Part shown: positions 32,940-43,657 of the stretch, one piece after another | Numbering within the stretch: position 1 is the first letter of the stretch | Layout of the letters: each line of letters starts with the position of its first letter | Assembly (NCBI RefSeq): GCF_000307855.1 | Contig: NZ_AJLR01000004.1 | Location: 1-64,000, forward strand | DNA length: 64,000 nt | DNA from: Schinkia azotoformans LMG 9581 | GTDB lineage: Bacteria > Bacillota > Bacilli > Bacillales > Bacillaceae_J | Direction of reading: 5' to 3' | Program-made: the position numbers and the translations under genes | Notes under the pieces: model-generated | Told to the model about the DNA's origin: nothing | Databases searched by the model: none | What the model saw: the letters and a program-made list of their open reading frames with translations, nothing else

Positions 32940-35900
32940 ATGCGATTTAATTATTTAAATTTGCGGGCCTTCGGTCACTTTACTGATTATGAAATTCATT
33001 TTGATCCATCGAAAAATTTCCATCTTATCTACGGGTTAAATGAAGCAGGGAAAAGTACGGCATTACGTTCCATTAATCACTTCCTATTCGGCTTTCCACA
33101 GCAAACTTTAGACGCATTTTTACATGGGAATACGAAACTAAGGATTGAAGGAGAACTTCAAAATACAGAGGGTGAAACTGTTCGATATATTCGCCGAAAA
33201 GGTAAAAAGAACACAATCATTGACACAAATGGAAACGTGCTTAATGAGTCGGTGATTGATGGATTTTTGCATGGAATTTCAGACAACCATTTTACAAATA
33301 TGTTTGCCCTTAATCATGAAACTCTTCGTGAAGGTGGGGAAAGCCTGCTAGAAAGCGGAGGAAATTTAGGAGAAAGCTTGTTTTCAGCCGCATCAGGAAT
33401 AAGTGTGCTAAGAAAAGTTTTTGAAGACCTGGAGAAAAAGTCCGCTGACCTATACAAAAAGAGAGGGTCGACACCGGAGTTAAATAAACTATTAAAGGAA
33501 GAAAAAGAACTTAGAAAAGAAATAGCCCAATATCAATTAAAGGTCCAAGACTGGAAAGAACTTGAAAGAAAATATAATAATGGTAAGAAAGAAATTGAGA
33601 GCCTCATAAGAGAAGTAAAAATATTATCGAGTGAACGGGAAAAGCTTCAACGAATGAAGTTGACATTACCTAAAATAGCAAAATTAAGGGAACTAAGAAA
33701 TAAGTTGTTGGAACTTGGTGAAGTACCGGCGTTGCCCGATAATATTGAAGAGCTTCGAAAGGAAATGGTACAAAGATTAGAGAGTGCTGGGAAAGAAAAA
33801 ATGAAAGCTGAAGATGAATGGGAAGAAACAAAAAAGGAGCTTCAAGAAATTACGATCCCTGAAGGTCTATTAGAACAGGCTGCGTTAATTGATGCTCTTT
33901 ATCGGGAACTGCAAAGCTATCAAAATAATGTAAAACAAGCTCCAATGTTGGAAGCGGAAAGAAAATTGCTTGAGGCAAGAGTCATTAGCTTCATGAAAGA
34001 AATAGATTCTGTTCATGCCCGGCTTGATCATATCGAAAAATACCGTCTACGGTTAGCGAAAAAGGAAAAAATTCGTGAGCTGTGTAAAGACAAACCATTG
34101 CTTGACCAGGCTCTTGAAACGAATGAAAAAGAGCGACGGGAAATTGAAAGTGACTTAAAAGCGAAGGAAGAGGAATACTTTTCTTTTCCTGTGCCCCCAA
34201 ACATTGAAGAGTTGGAAAATGTCATCGACATTGTAAAACGGGCCGGTGATATAGAAGAATCGCTAAAATTATGTATCATCGATAACAATCAAACAGAGCA
34301 ACTTCTTGAGGAAATGGTTAAACAACTGCCGTTATGGAGTGGAACATATAAAGAATTAGTAGAGATATCAGTTCCTGTACTTGCCGAAACAATTAAGAAG
34401 TATGAGCAAGAGTATACCGAGATTCTAAAAAACCTAGAAAAAACAAATGAACAATTCATAATTCAAACTGAGTCAATTTCAAATTATGAAGAACAAATCC
34501 ACCATTTGGAAGCATTAACGGAAATACCGTCCGAGGATAAATTATTATCGATTCGTTCTCATCGTGATCAAGGCTGGAAGTTCATTCGAACCAAGCTTGA
34601 ACGAGGAGACTTGGATGAACAAGCTTTTAACGAGTTTACGAACGGGAAAAAGATCGAATCAGTTTATGAAAACTTGGTAACTGATGCAGATGCTGTTGCA
34701 GACAAAATGAGAAGTGAAGCCGAAAAGGTAGGGGCAAAGAAAAAGCACCTGGATGATATCAAAAGGTGTAAAGACAAAATTATTGAACTTGAACAGAAGA
34801 AGGATGAACTAATAAAGGAATTAGCAGACTGGCAAAAATCTTGGGACAAGCTTTGGGAATCAACATCCATTAAGCCATTATCGCCAGAGGAAATGAGGGA
34901 ATGGGTAGTAAAGTATGGACAAATCAAAGGCATGTTCCATGATTATGAGAAAGAACAAAAAGCTATTCGCGAATTAGAAAACAAGATAGCCCAATATAAG
35001 CAATCGTTAATAACAGTGCTTGCTTCACTTGTCGATGTTGATCAGCAAAAAACACTGGCAGAGTTATTGCAAATGGCAGAAAAACAACAGAGAAAAGTGA
35101 ATGAAGATTGGAATAAGCGCACAAGACTTGATGATAGTATCTCAGGCATAAAGCATAGAATTAATAATCTTTCCTTTAGGAATAAAGAGCTTTATCAAAA
35201 ATTGGAGAATTGGAAAGACCAATGGTTGGAAGCGATTAACGGTACTAATATAACCGATACGACTTCAGTAGTAGTTGCCGAAAAAATTGTCCATATGTAC
35301 GAGGAATGTACAAAGGCATACGATGAATTAAATGGAGTTGAGAAAAAACATAATTCGATTCTAGAGCAAATTGCCCATTATGAAGAAAGAGTGCACAATC
35401 TCTTAAAATCCACTTCACTTTCCTATGATGAAAAAGCCGTAGATATCGTGGTAAGCGAATTGAACGCGAAACTAGGGCAGGCGAAAGAGGATAAAGTAAG
35501 GTCGAAAGAATTAAGCAATCATATAAAGAGACTTGAAAGAGCAATTAGAGAAGCTGTCCTTGAGATTGATGCAGCTGAAAATTATTTAAATGATCTCATG
35601 ATGCAAGCAAAATGCAGCAGTATTGAGGAATTAGAAAAAGTTGAAGTAAAGTTTATAGGAAAGAAAGACTACGAAAATAGAATCCGTACTTTAGAAGAAG
35701 AGCTAATAGATATCGGCGGTGGGCTTTCTCTTCATGAAATTACTAAAGAGGTTGATCAATTTGATCGGGACAGTATCGATGTTGAGTTAGAAGAAATCAA
35801 TAGAAAACTTAGTGAAATTGAACCTGTTCGCTCAGAGTTGGAGCAATCCCATGGTGTTATTAAAAAGGAATTCGAGGAAAAAATCCAAGGGAACAATACC

Positions 35901-36467
35901 TCCTCTGTATTGGCTGAACAAAAAAAGGAAAGCATGCATGCGAAATTAGCGGACCTAACAGACCAATATATTCAAATAAAGCTTGCCTCAACCCTTCTTC
36001 AAAAAGGGATTGAATATTATCGGAACCAAAATCAGGATCCAATTTTAAAACGTGCAAGCGAGCTTTTTGAAAGGTTAACATTACAATCTTTTTCGCAATT
36101 GATCGTAGATTATAATGAAAAGGATCAAAGGGTATTAATGGGTGTTCGCGACAATGGTGAAAAGATATCCATTGACGGTATGAGTGATGGGACAATTGAT
36201 CAGCTTTATTTATCGCTCAGAATAGCTAGTATAGAAAAATATGGGAACGAAAATGAGCCGATTCCATTTATAGTGGATGATATTCTTGTTCATTTTGATG
36301 ATGTTCGTTCAAAAGAAACACTTAAAATTTTACTAGAACTGTCAAAAGAGACCCAAATTATCTTCTTTACACACCATTCCCGACTTGTCGAGATTATGAA
36401 GGAGCTTGCAACTCAAGATCAATTTCAGTTAACAGAATTGAACAGTAAGGAAGCTGTAAACATTTAG
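32940..36467 (+). CDS. yhaN: YhaN-like Rad50/SbcC-family ATPase
   Basis: A 1175-residue SMC-like protein. The N-terminal half-ATPase has Walker A YGLNEAGKST (residues 31-40) and reads DYEIHFDPSKNFHLIYG before it. Long coiled-coil arms cover about residues 180-1010 with no clear CxxC zinc hook at the apex. The C-terminal half has the signature-like SDGTIDQLYLSLRIA, Walker B PFIVDDILVHFDD and the H-loop FFTHH. The ATG directly follows the yhaO stop. It forms a complex with YhaO; loss of the classical hook separates YhaN-type proteins from SbcC. Confidence 0.92.
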   Translation: MRFNYLNLRAFGHFTDYEIHFDPSKNFHLIYGLNEAGKSTALRSINHFLFGFPQQTLDAFLHGNTKLRIEGELQNTEGETVRYIRRKGKKNTIIDTNGNVLNESVIDGFLHGISDNHFTNMFALNHETLREGGESLLESGGNLGESLFSAASGISVLRKVFEDLEKKSADLYKKRGSTPELNKLLKEEKELRKEIAQYQLKVQDWKELERKYNNGKKEIESLIREVKILSSEREKLQRMKLTLPKIAKLRELRNKLLELGEVPALPDNIEELRKEMVQRLESAGKEKMKAEDEWEETKKELQEITIPEGLLEQAALIDALYRELQSYQNNVKQAPMLEAERKLLEARVISFMKEIDSVHARLDHIEKYRLRLAKKEKIRELCKDKPLLDQALETNEKERREIESDLKAKEEEYFSFPVPPNIEELENVIDIVKRAGDIEESLKLCIIDNNQTEQLLEEMVKQLPLWSGTYKELVEISVPVLAETIKKYEQEYTEILKNLEKTNEQFIIQTESISNYEEQIHHLEALTEIPSEDKLLSIRSHRDQGWKFIRTKLERGDLDEQAFNEFTNGKKIESVYENLVTDADAVADKMRSEAEKVGAKKKHLDDIKRCKDKIIELEQKKDELIKELADWQKSWDKLWESTSIKPLSPEEMREWVVKYGQIKGMFHDYEKEQKAIRELENKIAQYKQSLITVLASLVDVDQQKTLAELLQMAEKQQRKVNEDWNKRTRLDDSISGIKHRINNLSFRNKELYQKLENWKDQWLEAINGTNITDTTSVVVAEKIVHMYEECTKAYDELNGVEKKHNSILEQIAHYEERVHNLLKSTSLSYDEKAVDIVVSELNAKLGQAKEDKVRSKELSNHIKRLERAIREAVLEIDAAENYLNDLMMQAKCSSIEELEKVEVKFIGKKDYENRIRTLEEELIDIGGGLSLHEITKEVDQFDRDSIDVELEEINRKLSEIEPVRSELEQSHGVIKKEFEEKIQGNNTSSVLAEQKKESMHAKLADLTDQYIQIKLASTLLQKGIEYYRNQNQDPILKRASELFERLTLQSFSQLIVDYNEKDQRVLMGVRDNGEKISIDGMSDGTIDQLYLSLRIASIEKYGNENEPIPFIVDDILVHFDDVRSKETLKILLELSKETQIIFFTHHSRLVEIMKELATQDQFQLTELNSKEAVNI

Positions 36468-36468
36468 G

Positions 36469-36494
36469 GGCTGAAGGTATGTCAGCCCCTTATT
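36469..36494. terminator. Terminator between convergent yhaN and qnorB
   Basis: GGGGCTGA pairs with TCAGCCCC across 7 nt, followed by TTATT. Confidence 0.75.
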
Positions 36495-36501
36495 CCAAAA
36501 T

Positions 36502-38763
36502 TTAAGATATTGCATTTTTGTCAAGAAGTGACCGTCCAGTCTTTAAGCCAATAATAAACCAGCCTAAAGCTAATATGCCAATTGCAAAAATGGTATCTCC
36601 AATTAGTCGAAGCCATACAAAGGTTTGAACAATGTCCTTTTGTAAAAATTCTGCTGAGCGTGCATACCACATGCCATGCTCAAAGCTGGCCCATGTTTGT
36701 AATAAACCAACCGGCAATAAACTTAATAGTGCCATTAACAAAAGTCCAATATTAATAGCCCAAAACGAAAAGCTTAAAAGCTTTGTTTTCCAATGTTTTT
36801 GCCTTGTAAGTCCTTTTAAACAGAAGAGCATCAATCCAATCCCGAGCATCCCATATACTCCAAAAAGGGCTGTATGTCCATGGAGCGGTGTTGTATTTAA
36901 CCCTTGCATGTAATATAGTGAAATCGGCGGGTTAATAAAGAATCCAAACAGTCCTGCTCCAACAAGATTCCAAAAAGCAACAGAAACGAAACAATAGATC
37001 GCATATTTGTATTCCTTAACCCATTCCCTTGTACGGCTTAATGTTAAGTTTTCATAGGCTTCAAATCCGATTAATACTAGTGGAACAACCTCTAAAGCAC
37101 TAAACACCGCTCCGTAGGCAAGAACGCCCATCGGTGTTCCGCTGAAATATAAATGGTGGAATGTTCCGATGATGCCACCGAACAAGAAAATGATCGTCGA
37201 GAATAATACAGAAGCTGTCGCTGTTCCTGTACGCAAAAGCCCCATTCTTGTAAAAAGGAAAGCCATAACGACTGTAGCGAACACTTCAAAAAATCCTTCA
37301 ACCCATAAGTGGACAATCCACCAGCGCCAATACTCTGCCATCGCAAGATGTGATTGTTGTCCCCACAATAAACCGGGAATATAAAATAAAGGAATAGCAG
37401 TAGCAGCGAGTAAAAACATTGCCAATAAGTGACGGTCTTCAGATGATTTCTTAAAGGCCGGTAAAAGAGCTCTCCCCATTAAAAATAACCATAAAAACAA
37501 ACCAACAGTTAAAAAAATTTGCCAAAAACGTCCTAAATCAACATATTCAAAACCTTGATGTCCAAACCAGAAATTTGCTTGGAAATCGAACTTTTGGAAT
37601 ACACCCATCCATTGTCCAGCCATTGAACCTACAACGATAATGAGCAAGCAGATAAACAGGAAATTAACTAATCCGCGTTGCCACTTCGGCTCATAACCAG
37701 AAACGGCAGGGGCCATATAAAGACCGGTTGCAAGCCATGCAGTTGCAATCCACAATATACCTAATTGAGTATGCCAAGTTCGTGTTACAGAATACGGAAT
37801 CCATTCTTGGATTGGGATTCCATAAAAACCGGAACCTTCTACTGCATAGTGGGCAGTTACTGCACCCAGGCCAACTTGAACGACGATCAATGCAGTTACG
37901 ATCCAAAAATACTTCAATGTAGCCTTCATCGAAGGAGTTGGAGCTAACCCTAATAATGGGTCCTTCTCAGGATACACTTCCGGTAGATGTGGCTCCTTAT
38001 GACGTTGCACCGCAAAATACCACGCAAGTGCACCAACTCCCGCTAATAGCATAACAAAACTAATGATAGACCAGATAATTAGTTCACTTGTTGGCCGATT
38101 TTCAACTAAAACTTCACTTGGCCAATTGTTTGTATATGAAACATTATCCCCAGGTCGATTAGTAACGGTGGCCCACGTACTCCAGAAGAAAAAGGTATTC
38201 ATTAAATCCATACGCTCTTGACTTTTAATTGTATTCTTTGGTATAGCATATTGATCTCTTAATTCACTAAGCTCAGGATTATCCATGAATAAGCCGCTAT
38301 AATAGCTGCTTAAATATTGAAAAGCCTCCATGCGGTCATTAGAAATAACCAATTCCTTTGTTGCTTCATCATAAGTGTTCGTTCGCATTTCTTTTGTTAA
38401 ACGTGCTCGCAGTTGTGCTTGTTGTTCCTCATTTAAATCTATGAAATAGTTTCCGTACTCTGCGTGCCCCCATTTATCCAAAATAAATAATGCTTCGCGA
38501 TGCAGCCAATCAGCATTCCAGTCAGGTGCAACATAGGCTCCGTGGCCCCAAATGCTACCGAGTTCCTGACCGCCAATCGACTGCCAAACATTCTGTCCGT
38601 CCTTAATATCTTGACCGGTAAATAATTCAATGCCATCCTCTGTTACAACTCTTTCAGGAATCGGTGGCATGACCTGATAGATACGACCACCATAATATCC
38701 TAAAATACCAAAAGAAATAATAATGACCAGGCTAAGCCAGACCCATAATTTTTTATAGTTCAT
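36502..38763 (-). CDS. norB: Quinol-dependent nitric oxide reductase (qNorB)
   Basis: A 753-residue haem-copper oxidase-superfamily enzyme reducing NO to N2O with quinol. TM1 (residues 8-27) precedes an extracytoplasmic region lacking a CxxCH haem motif, as expected for qNor. About 13 further TM helices carry the family His ligands, among them TRTWHTQLGI, VHLWVEGFFE, TFHHLYFSG and LHGHTALFGVYG. The Glu of WVEGFFEVF lies in the active-site region. An AAAGGAGGG site precedes the ATG. It is a single gene, about 14 kb from the nos operon that would consume its N2O. Confidence 0.95.
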   Translation of the reverse strand: MNYKKLWVWLSLVIIISFGILGYYGGRIYQVMPPIPERVVTEDGIELFTGQDIKDGQNVWQSIGGQELGSIWGHGAYVAPDWNADWLHREALFILDKWGHAEYGNYFIDLNEEQQAQLRARLTKEMRTNTYDEATKELVISNDRMEAFQYLSSYYSGLFMDNPELSELRDQYAIPKNTIKSQERMDLMNTFFFWSTWATVTNRPGDNVSYTNNWPSEVLVENRPTSELIIWSIISFVMLLAGVGALAWYFAVQRHKEPHLPEVYPEKDPLLGLAPTPSMKATLKYFWIVTALIVVQVGLGAVTAHYAVEGSGFYGIPIQEWIPYSVTRTWHTQLGILWIATAWLATGLYMAPAVSGYEPKWQRGLVNFLFICLLIIVVGSMAGQWMGVFQKFDFQANFWFGHQGFEYVDLGRFWQIFLTVGLFLWLFLMGRALLPAFKKSSEDRHLLAMFLLAATAIPLFYIPGLLWGQQSHLAMAEYWRWWIVHLWVEGFFEVFATVVMAFLFTRMGLLRTGTATASVLFSTIIFLFGGIIGTFHHLYFSGTPMGVLAYGAVFSALEVVPLVLIGFEAYENLTLSRTREWVKEYKYAIYCFVSVAFWNLVGAGLFGFFINPPISLYYMQGLNTTPLHGHTALFGVYGMLGIGLMLFCLKGLTRQKHWKTKLLSFSFWAINIGLLLMALLSLLPVGLLQTWASFEHGMWYARSAEFLQKDIVQTFVWLRLIGDTIFAIGILALGWFIIGLKTGRSLLDKNAIS

Positions 38764-38852
38764 TAATTAACCCTCCTTTAATGGTAAATTCCCCAATAGT
38801 TCACAATATTAGTCATTACTTTCTAATTCTATTTGTAGTTCTTTGAAAAAAT

Positions 38853-38882
38853 AAAAAGGAACAGGTGCAGTCCTGTTCCTTA
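38853..38882 (-). terminator. Terminator downstream of the 39-kb chemoreceptor gene
   Basis: AGGAACAGG (38857-38865) pairs with CCTGTTCCT (38872-38880). On the minus strand it is followed by a T-rich tail. Confidence 0.8.
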
Positions 38883-38902
38883 CAAAAAACGCATATGCAA
38901 TT

Positions 38903-40642
38903 TTATAATTTAAAAGACGAAACAGTGTGTTGTAATTTCTCAGCCATATCAGCCAGCATTCCGGAAGCTGCAGCGATTTCTTCCATGGATGCATTTTGTT
39001 CCTCAGCAGATGCAGCCACATTTTGCGAATAACTTGACTGTTGTTCGGCGATTTTTTGGGCTTCATTGATTACTTGCACTAATTGGTCTGTGCTCGCATT
39101 AATTTCCTCAACAGCGGCCGAAACATCCTGAATCTGTGCAGACACATGGTCTACATGATTTGTAATTTGCTTAAATGCCTCACCCGCGTTGTTAACAGAA
39201 ACAATGCCTTCTTTTACGCGGTTTTGTCCCATTTCCATTGCACGAACGGTTTGATCCACTTCTTTTTGAATTTCAGAAATTAATTGACTAACGTCCTTTG
39301 TAGCGTGGCCAGACTGTTCAGCCAATTTTCGAACTTCATCTGCTACAACGGCAAAGCCTTTTCCATGTTCACCTGCTCTAGCAGCCTCAATCGCAGCGTT
39401 CAGTGCAAGTAAGTTTGTTTGCTCTGCGATATTTGTAATGAGTGAAATTACTTGACTTATTTCTTGTGACTTAACACCAAGTGATGTTATGACTTTGCTC
39501 ATCTCTTCAGTTGATTGATGTACTAGACTCATCTGTTCAATCGAGTCTTTTATCGTTTCGTTGCCTGTTTTTGCAGCTTGTGAGGTTTGTAAAGATGTAT
39601 CGGAAACTTCTTGGATATTTTGAGCAATTTGGTCCATTCCTTTAGAAATTTCAGAGACAACCTCATTTGCCTCGCTTGTTCCTTTTAAACTAGAGTCTGA
39701 ACCAACCGCAATTTGTTGGATGGATTGAGTAATAAGTTCCGTCGCTTGACTCGTTTGTTCACTACTTGCCATTAGTTCTTCAGAAGTTGAAGCAACCTGC
39801 TGAGAGGCTTCATCAATATTTTGAATCATCGCTCTTAAGCTTGTAACCATGTAGTTAAAGCTTTTTGCAAGTTCACCAATTTCATCTTTATTTTTTACAT
39901 TTAAAATTGCAATTGATAGATCCTTTCCCGCTATTTTTTCAGCATTTTTGGCAATTTCAATAATGGGTTTTGAGAAAGAGTTTGCAAAGTAATAAATGAT
40001 TATAGCCCCAAGTACAAGTGCAATTCCTAACGAGATGAATAAAGTGCTTAAAATCTTATTTGCACCACTATTAAAATCAATCATGTATGTACCTGCTGAA
40101 ATATACCAGCCCCATTCGGGAGCTTTCGCTGTGTACGTAATTTTGGATTCAATTTGATTCGGATTATCTGGCAAAGCGAACTTATAAGTTGTGAAGCCAC
40201 CACCGTTTTCCGCTCTAGAAATTTGTTCTTGAACAAATAGTACGCCATTTTCATCTTTCACATCGATCATGTTCACGCCTTCCTTAGTTGGATGCGCAAG
40301 ATTCTTGCCAGCTCTATCATATACAACAAAATATCCATATTCCCCCATGTCTATATTCTTGTTGATTGGACGTGTGCCATCTGCCTGCTTTTCTCCTAGA
40401 ATTGCAACTCTAAATCGTTCTTGGGCTTCCTCAAGGGTTAGATGTCCGTTTTCTATTTCTTCATTAAGAGATTTGATCATTTCCAACGCCATATTGACGT
40501 TGTTCTTTAATCCGATTTTCCCTTGGTCTTCAAGGCTTGACTTTGCTGTACTAAAGCCAATGAGTCCTATTACAAGACTTGGTATTGCTAATAACAACAA
40601 GGTAACTGTTATAAGTTTTTTTCTAACAGACATTTTAACCAT
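38903..40642 (-). CDS. Methyl-accepting chemotaxis protein with Cache sensor
   Basis: A 579-residue chemoreceptor. TM1 is near residues 9-28, then a single Cache-type domain ([38 protein letters not shown]), TM2 about 208-230, HAMP and a signalling domain with tip [40 protein letters not shown] chose the ATG at 40640-40642 because AGGAGGAA lies upstream; a longer in-frame stretch to 40840 has no site. It probably senses a small carboxylate, as Cache receptors often do; the ligand is not determinable. Confidence 0.9.
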   Translation of the reverse strand: MVKMSVRKKLITVTLLLLAIPSLVIGLIGFSTAKSSLEDQGKIGLKNNVNMALEMIKSLNEEIENGHLTLEEAQERFRVAILGEKQADGTRPINKNIDMGEYGYFVVYDRAGKNLAHPTKEGVNMIDVKDENGVLFVQEQISRAENGGGFTTYKFALPDNPNQIESKITYTAKAPEWGWYISAGTYMIDFNSGANKILSTLFISLGIALVLGAIIIYYFANSFSKPIIEIAKNAEKIAGKDLSIAILNVKNKDEIGELAKSFNYMVTSLRAMIQNIDEASQQVASTSEELMASSEQTSQATELITQSIQQIAVGSDSSLKGTSEANEVVSEISKGMDQIAQNIQEVSDTSLQTSQAAKTGNETIKDSIEQMSLVHQSTEEMSKVITSLGVKSQEISQVISLITNIAEQTNLLALNAAIEAARAGEHGKGFAVVADEVRKLAEQSGHATKDVSQLISEIQKEVDQTVRAMEMGQNRVKEGIVSVNNAGEAFKQITNHVDHVSAQIQDVSAAVEEINASTDQLVQVINEAQKIAEQQSSYSQNVAASAEEQNASMEEIAAASGMLADMAEKLQHTVSSFKL

Positions 40643-40811
40643 ACAATTTCCTCCTATGCAACTAAACTTAATAATTTTAAAAGTAGATTTATTTAAAATA
40701 TAAAGTAAACTTGAGGAATTAGCTATCCAATTTCTTGTTTTTTTTACAAACTTCAACAAATTAGTTGTATAATTATATTTTAGATACAAGAATGCGACTG
40801 GGGGGGAGAGC

Positions 40812-41252
40812 ATGACATCAAAAACGAAGATCGAAAGCAATCATGACTATATTAATCGCTATTCAAAGATTGCTAACATGATAGAGGCGAGGAGAAAAGA
40901 GCTTAATTTATCACTTAAAGATATAGAGGAAGTGACTGGTTTATGTTCTCCAGCGATATCACGGTTAACGAGTGTAACAAATCGTCCAAGGCTTGATACG
41001 TTGTATAAAGTATTAGATGCGTTAGATTTAGACATTAAAATTGAACGAAAAGAAAAAGAGGCTAAACCTCAAAATCCTCAAGTTACCACAAATAAAACTA
41101 GTAACCAATATAATGTTTGGGTTAAAAAAGGGGCTTCAATAGATTTATTAAAAGTAAAAGCAAAAACAAAGTATGAGGTAAGACAAATTTTAAGTGAGAC
41201 TAATCCGGAATGGGAAATTTGTACAATCGAATTATATAGTAAAGGAAATTAA
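40812..41252 (+). CDS. XRE-like helix-turn-helix protein
   Basis: A 146-residue protein. The Cro/C1-type HTH (residues 15-70, [30 protein letters not shown]) is followed by a Lys/Gln-rich linker and a C-terminal domain of about 50 residues ([32 protein letters not shown]) that I do not recognise. A GGGGGAG site precedes the ATG. It lies between two minus-strand groups and may regulate the chemoreceptor gene that diverges from it; nothing more can be said. Confidence 0.7.
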   Translation: MTSKTKIESNHDYINRYSKIANMIEARRKELNLSLKDIEEVTGLCSPAISRLTSVTNRPRLDTLYKVLDALDLDIKIERKEKEAKPQNPQVTTNKTSNQYNVWVKKGASIDLLKVKAKTKYEVRQILSETNPEWEICTIELYSKGN

Positions 41253-41253
41253 A

Positions 41254-41296
41254 GAGCCGCCAATCCAGGTTAGAGGGGATAGGCGGCTCACTTTTT
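41254..41296. terminator. Bidirectional terminator between XRE and STAS genes
   Basis: GAGCCGCC (41254-41261) pairs with GGCGGCTC (41282-41289), followed by ACTTTTTT on the plus strand. Confidence 0.8.
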
Positions 41297-41601
41297 TAAT
41301 CCACAATCTCAAATATTTTTGTTAATCTTGTAAGTTCAAATAATTCCTTTACTTGTCCATTTAGTCCTTTAATAACAACCTTTCCACCATTCGACATTGC
41401 TCGCTTTTGAATGCCGATTAAAACACCTAAACCAGAGCTGTCAATGTAGGTTAAGGAACTGACATCTAAGGTGAAGTTTTTATATCCATTATTAAGATAG
41501 GGCATAAGCGCTTCTCTAAAATTAGAGGCTTGTTCAACATATACTTCTTTTTCTAAGGTCACGAACACTTCATCAGCTTTGGCATTTATTTGAAAAGACA
41601 T
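41296..41601 (-). CDS. STAS-domain anti-anti-sigma factor-like protein
   Basis: A 101-residue single STAS domain like SpoIIAA/RsbV. The phosphorylatable Ser lies in LTYIDSSGLGVLIGIQ. In partner switching the unphosphorylated form binds an RsbW-like kinase and frees its target; a PP2C phosphatase restores it. Both of those enzymes are encoded upstream in the same operon, with a chemoreceptor between them. The gene starts 12 nt after the chemoreceptor stop. Confidence 0.9.
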   Translation of the reverse strand: MSFQINAKADEVFVTLEKEVYVEQASNFREALMPYLNNGYKNFTLDVSSLTYIDSSGLGVLIGIQKRAMSNGGKVVIKGLNGQVKELFELTRLTKIFEIVD

Positions 41602-41613
41602 ATTACCACTCCT

Positions 41614-43617
41614 TTAATCAGTAAGCTTGAATTTCTCGATTGAAGTTTTAAGTTGCAGTGCCATTGCATTTATTTGTTCAGTACTTGATGCAATAGTTTC
41701 CATTGCTGCTGAAGTTTCTTCAGTCGAAGCAGAAACCTCTTCAGCACTTGCAGCCGTGGTCTCGATAAAGGTTGCCAATGAATTGATAAGTTCTACGATT
41801 TTCTCAGAAGTAGCAACCTCATTATCGGTAACAGATACAATTCCGTTAACATCAGTGACTGTTTTCAAGACCGCCTCTACTATTTTTTCTAGAGCATCTC
41901 CAGCCTTTGTAACCGCCTCAACTCCTTCTTCAACCTGTTTACTGCTTTGATCGGTTGCAATAACTGTATTTGCGGTTGTTTCTGTTACTTTTCTAATTAG
42001 ATTCGCCACCTCTGTAGCCCCACTGTTAGATTGCTCTGCCAATTTACGGACTTCGTTAGCTACAACCGCAAACCCTTTTCCAGCTTCACCGGCACGGGCC
42101 GCTTCAATGGCGGCATTTAATGCTAATAGATTTGTTTGTTCTGCTAAATTTGTAATTGTATCGGTAATGGACGTTATTTCCTTTGAATATTGTTCTAAAG
42201 ATGAAATATGAGTCTTTGTTTCTTCCATTTTTGCTTTAATATGTTCCATTCTTGTAATAACATCTAAGACGGTTTCTTTACCATCATTTGCCGTTCTTAA
42301 AGTAAATTGCGAGCTTTGGTCAGCGGATGTCGCTTTATTTTTGGCAATTTGAATTAATGATGATAATTCCAACAATGCTTTTGAAGTATCAATGATCGCA
42401 AAATTTCCATTTTCAGCTTCGATTGCAAGTCGATGTGTACTTTCGGCAACTTCAGTTGAGGAAGTCGATACTTGTTCAGTTGATGCAGCCATTTCTTCCG
42501 ATGCTGCAGCTAATTCATCTGACGCAGCATAAACTTGTTTAATGATTTTCACTTGATTATCAATCATTGTATTAAAGGAATTACTAAGATCCTCCAGTTC
42601 GTCCTTAGATTGGATTGATGTTTGGATTGTTAAGTCTCCACTGCCGCCCAACTCCATAGCCGTTTGAAGCTTCCTAATCGAATTAACAATTCTAGCTGAA
42701 ATAAAGTAAGCAGCAAGAATCGCAAGAATGATGGCCACCGTTGAAATAATTATACTACTTTTTCTTATTTTATAAGCGGGGGCCATATAATCATCATAAT
42801 TTGCTGTTACAGCAATGCTCCACTTAGCGGCAGGTTGGAAGGTAACAAATTTATAAATTCCTTCGTATGTATAATAGCCGCTCCCAGTTTCTCCTGCATT
42901 CATTTTTCTTACATATTCCTTTAGTTCAGTAGAACCTGTGTTCAGTACATTTTCTTTTAAAACCTTGTCTTTTACCGGGTGGGAAACTAAAAGTCCATCT
43001 TTATCTACCATATAGGCATATCCAGATTTACCAATTTTGATTTGTTCGGCTTTTTCAGTAATTTTATCGAATTTGACCGTACCAATTAGAAGGCCGTTAA
43101 CTTTCTGATTATCTGTTAACAATGGGAAGGCAATCGCTATAACAGGTTCTTTCGTAACTTTTGAAGTTATAACATCACTAATAGAATATTTCCCATTTAG
43201 TGCATCCTTCACATATTGTCTATCTGATAAGTCTGTCACCTCATTGGTGCTGGAACTGTTCATATAAGCGATGCCGTTTTCATCCGTAATTAGGATCATT
43301 TCGATTAAATCTTTATTATCACTTACAAAATTTTGAAGCATGTTTAGTACAATGTTTTTATTCTCCGAATCACTTTCCCTCGTCATTTTACGTATAAGTT
43401 CAGTTTTACTTTGCAGCTGTATGAGTGATGTGGTGGATTGTACGGTTTGATTAATTGATTCTGCTGTTAATCTAGTTGTTTCAACTAATTCCTTTTCAAT
43501 CGTTTCTTGCATTGAATCGGCTGTCATATTGTACGATAAAACGGCTAAAGCAATAATCGGCAAGGTTATTAGCACAACGAAGCTGCCTAATAATTTAACT
43601 TTCAGACTCATTTTCAT
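41614..43617 (-). CDS. Methyl-accepting chemotaxis protein with double Cache sensor
   Basis: A 667-residue receptor. TM1 (residues 8-28), a dCache region (about 35-275: [52 protein letters not shown]), TM2 about 283-303, HAMP and a signalling tip [39 protein letters not shown]. It is the third gene in an operon with HATPase, PP2C and STAS genes, an unusual setting that suggests receptor output may feed the partner switch. It starts at ATG 43615-43617 with GGAGTG upstream. Confidence 0.9.
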   Translation of the reverse strand: MKMSLKVKLLGSFVVLITLPIIALAVLSYNMTADSMQETIEKELVETTRLTAESINQTVQSTTSLIQLQSKTELIRKMTRESDSENKNIVLNMLQNFVSDNKDLIEMILITDENGIAYMNSSSTNEVTDLSDRQYVKDALNGKYSISDVITSKVTKEPVIAIAFPLLTDNQKVNGLLIGTVKFDKITEKAEQIKIGKSGYAYMVDKDGLLVSHPVKDKVLKENVLNTGSTELKEYVRKMNAGETGSGYYTYEGIYKFVTFQPAAKWSIAVTANYDDYMAPAYKIRKSSIIISTVAIILAILAAYFISARIVNSIRKLQTAMELGGSGDLTIQTSIQSKDELEDLSNSFNTMIDNQVKIIKQVYAASDELAAASEEMAASTEQVSTSSTEVAESTHRLAIEAENGNFAIIDTSKALLELSSLIQIAKNKATSADQSSQFTLRTANDGKETVLDVITRMEHIKAKMEETKTHISSLEQYSKEITSITDTITNLAEQTNLLALNAAIEAARAGEAGKGFAVVANEVRKLAEQSNSGATEVANLIRKVTETTANTVIATDQSSKQVEEGVEAVTKAGDALEKIVEAVLKTVTDVNGIVSVTDNEVATSEKIVELINSLATFIETTAASAEEVSASTEETSAAMETIASSTEQINAMALQLKTSIEKFKLTD

Positions 43618-43657
43618 TCAATCACTCCATCGGTTTTAATAGGAATATATTATCATG

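Noticed and set aside
33991-35544. Several minus-strand open frames within yhaN
   Set aside because: They mirror codon bias of the long Glu/Lys-rich coiled-coil gene. None has a ribosome site or a domain.
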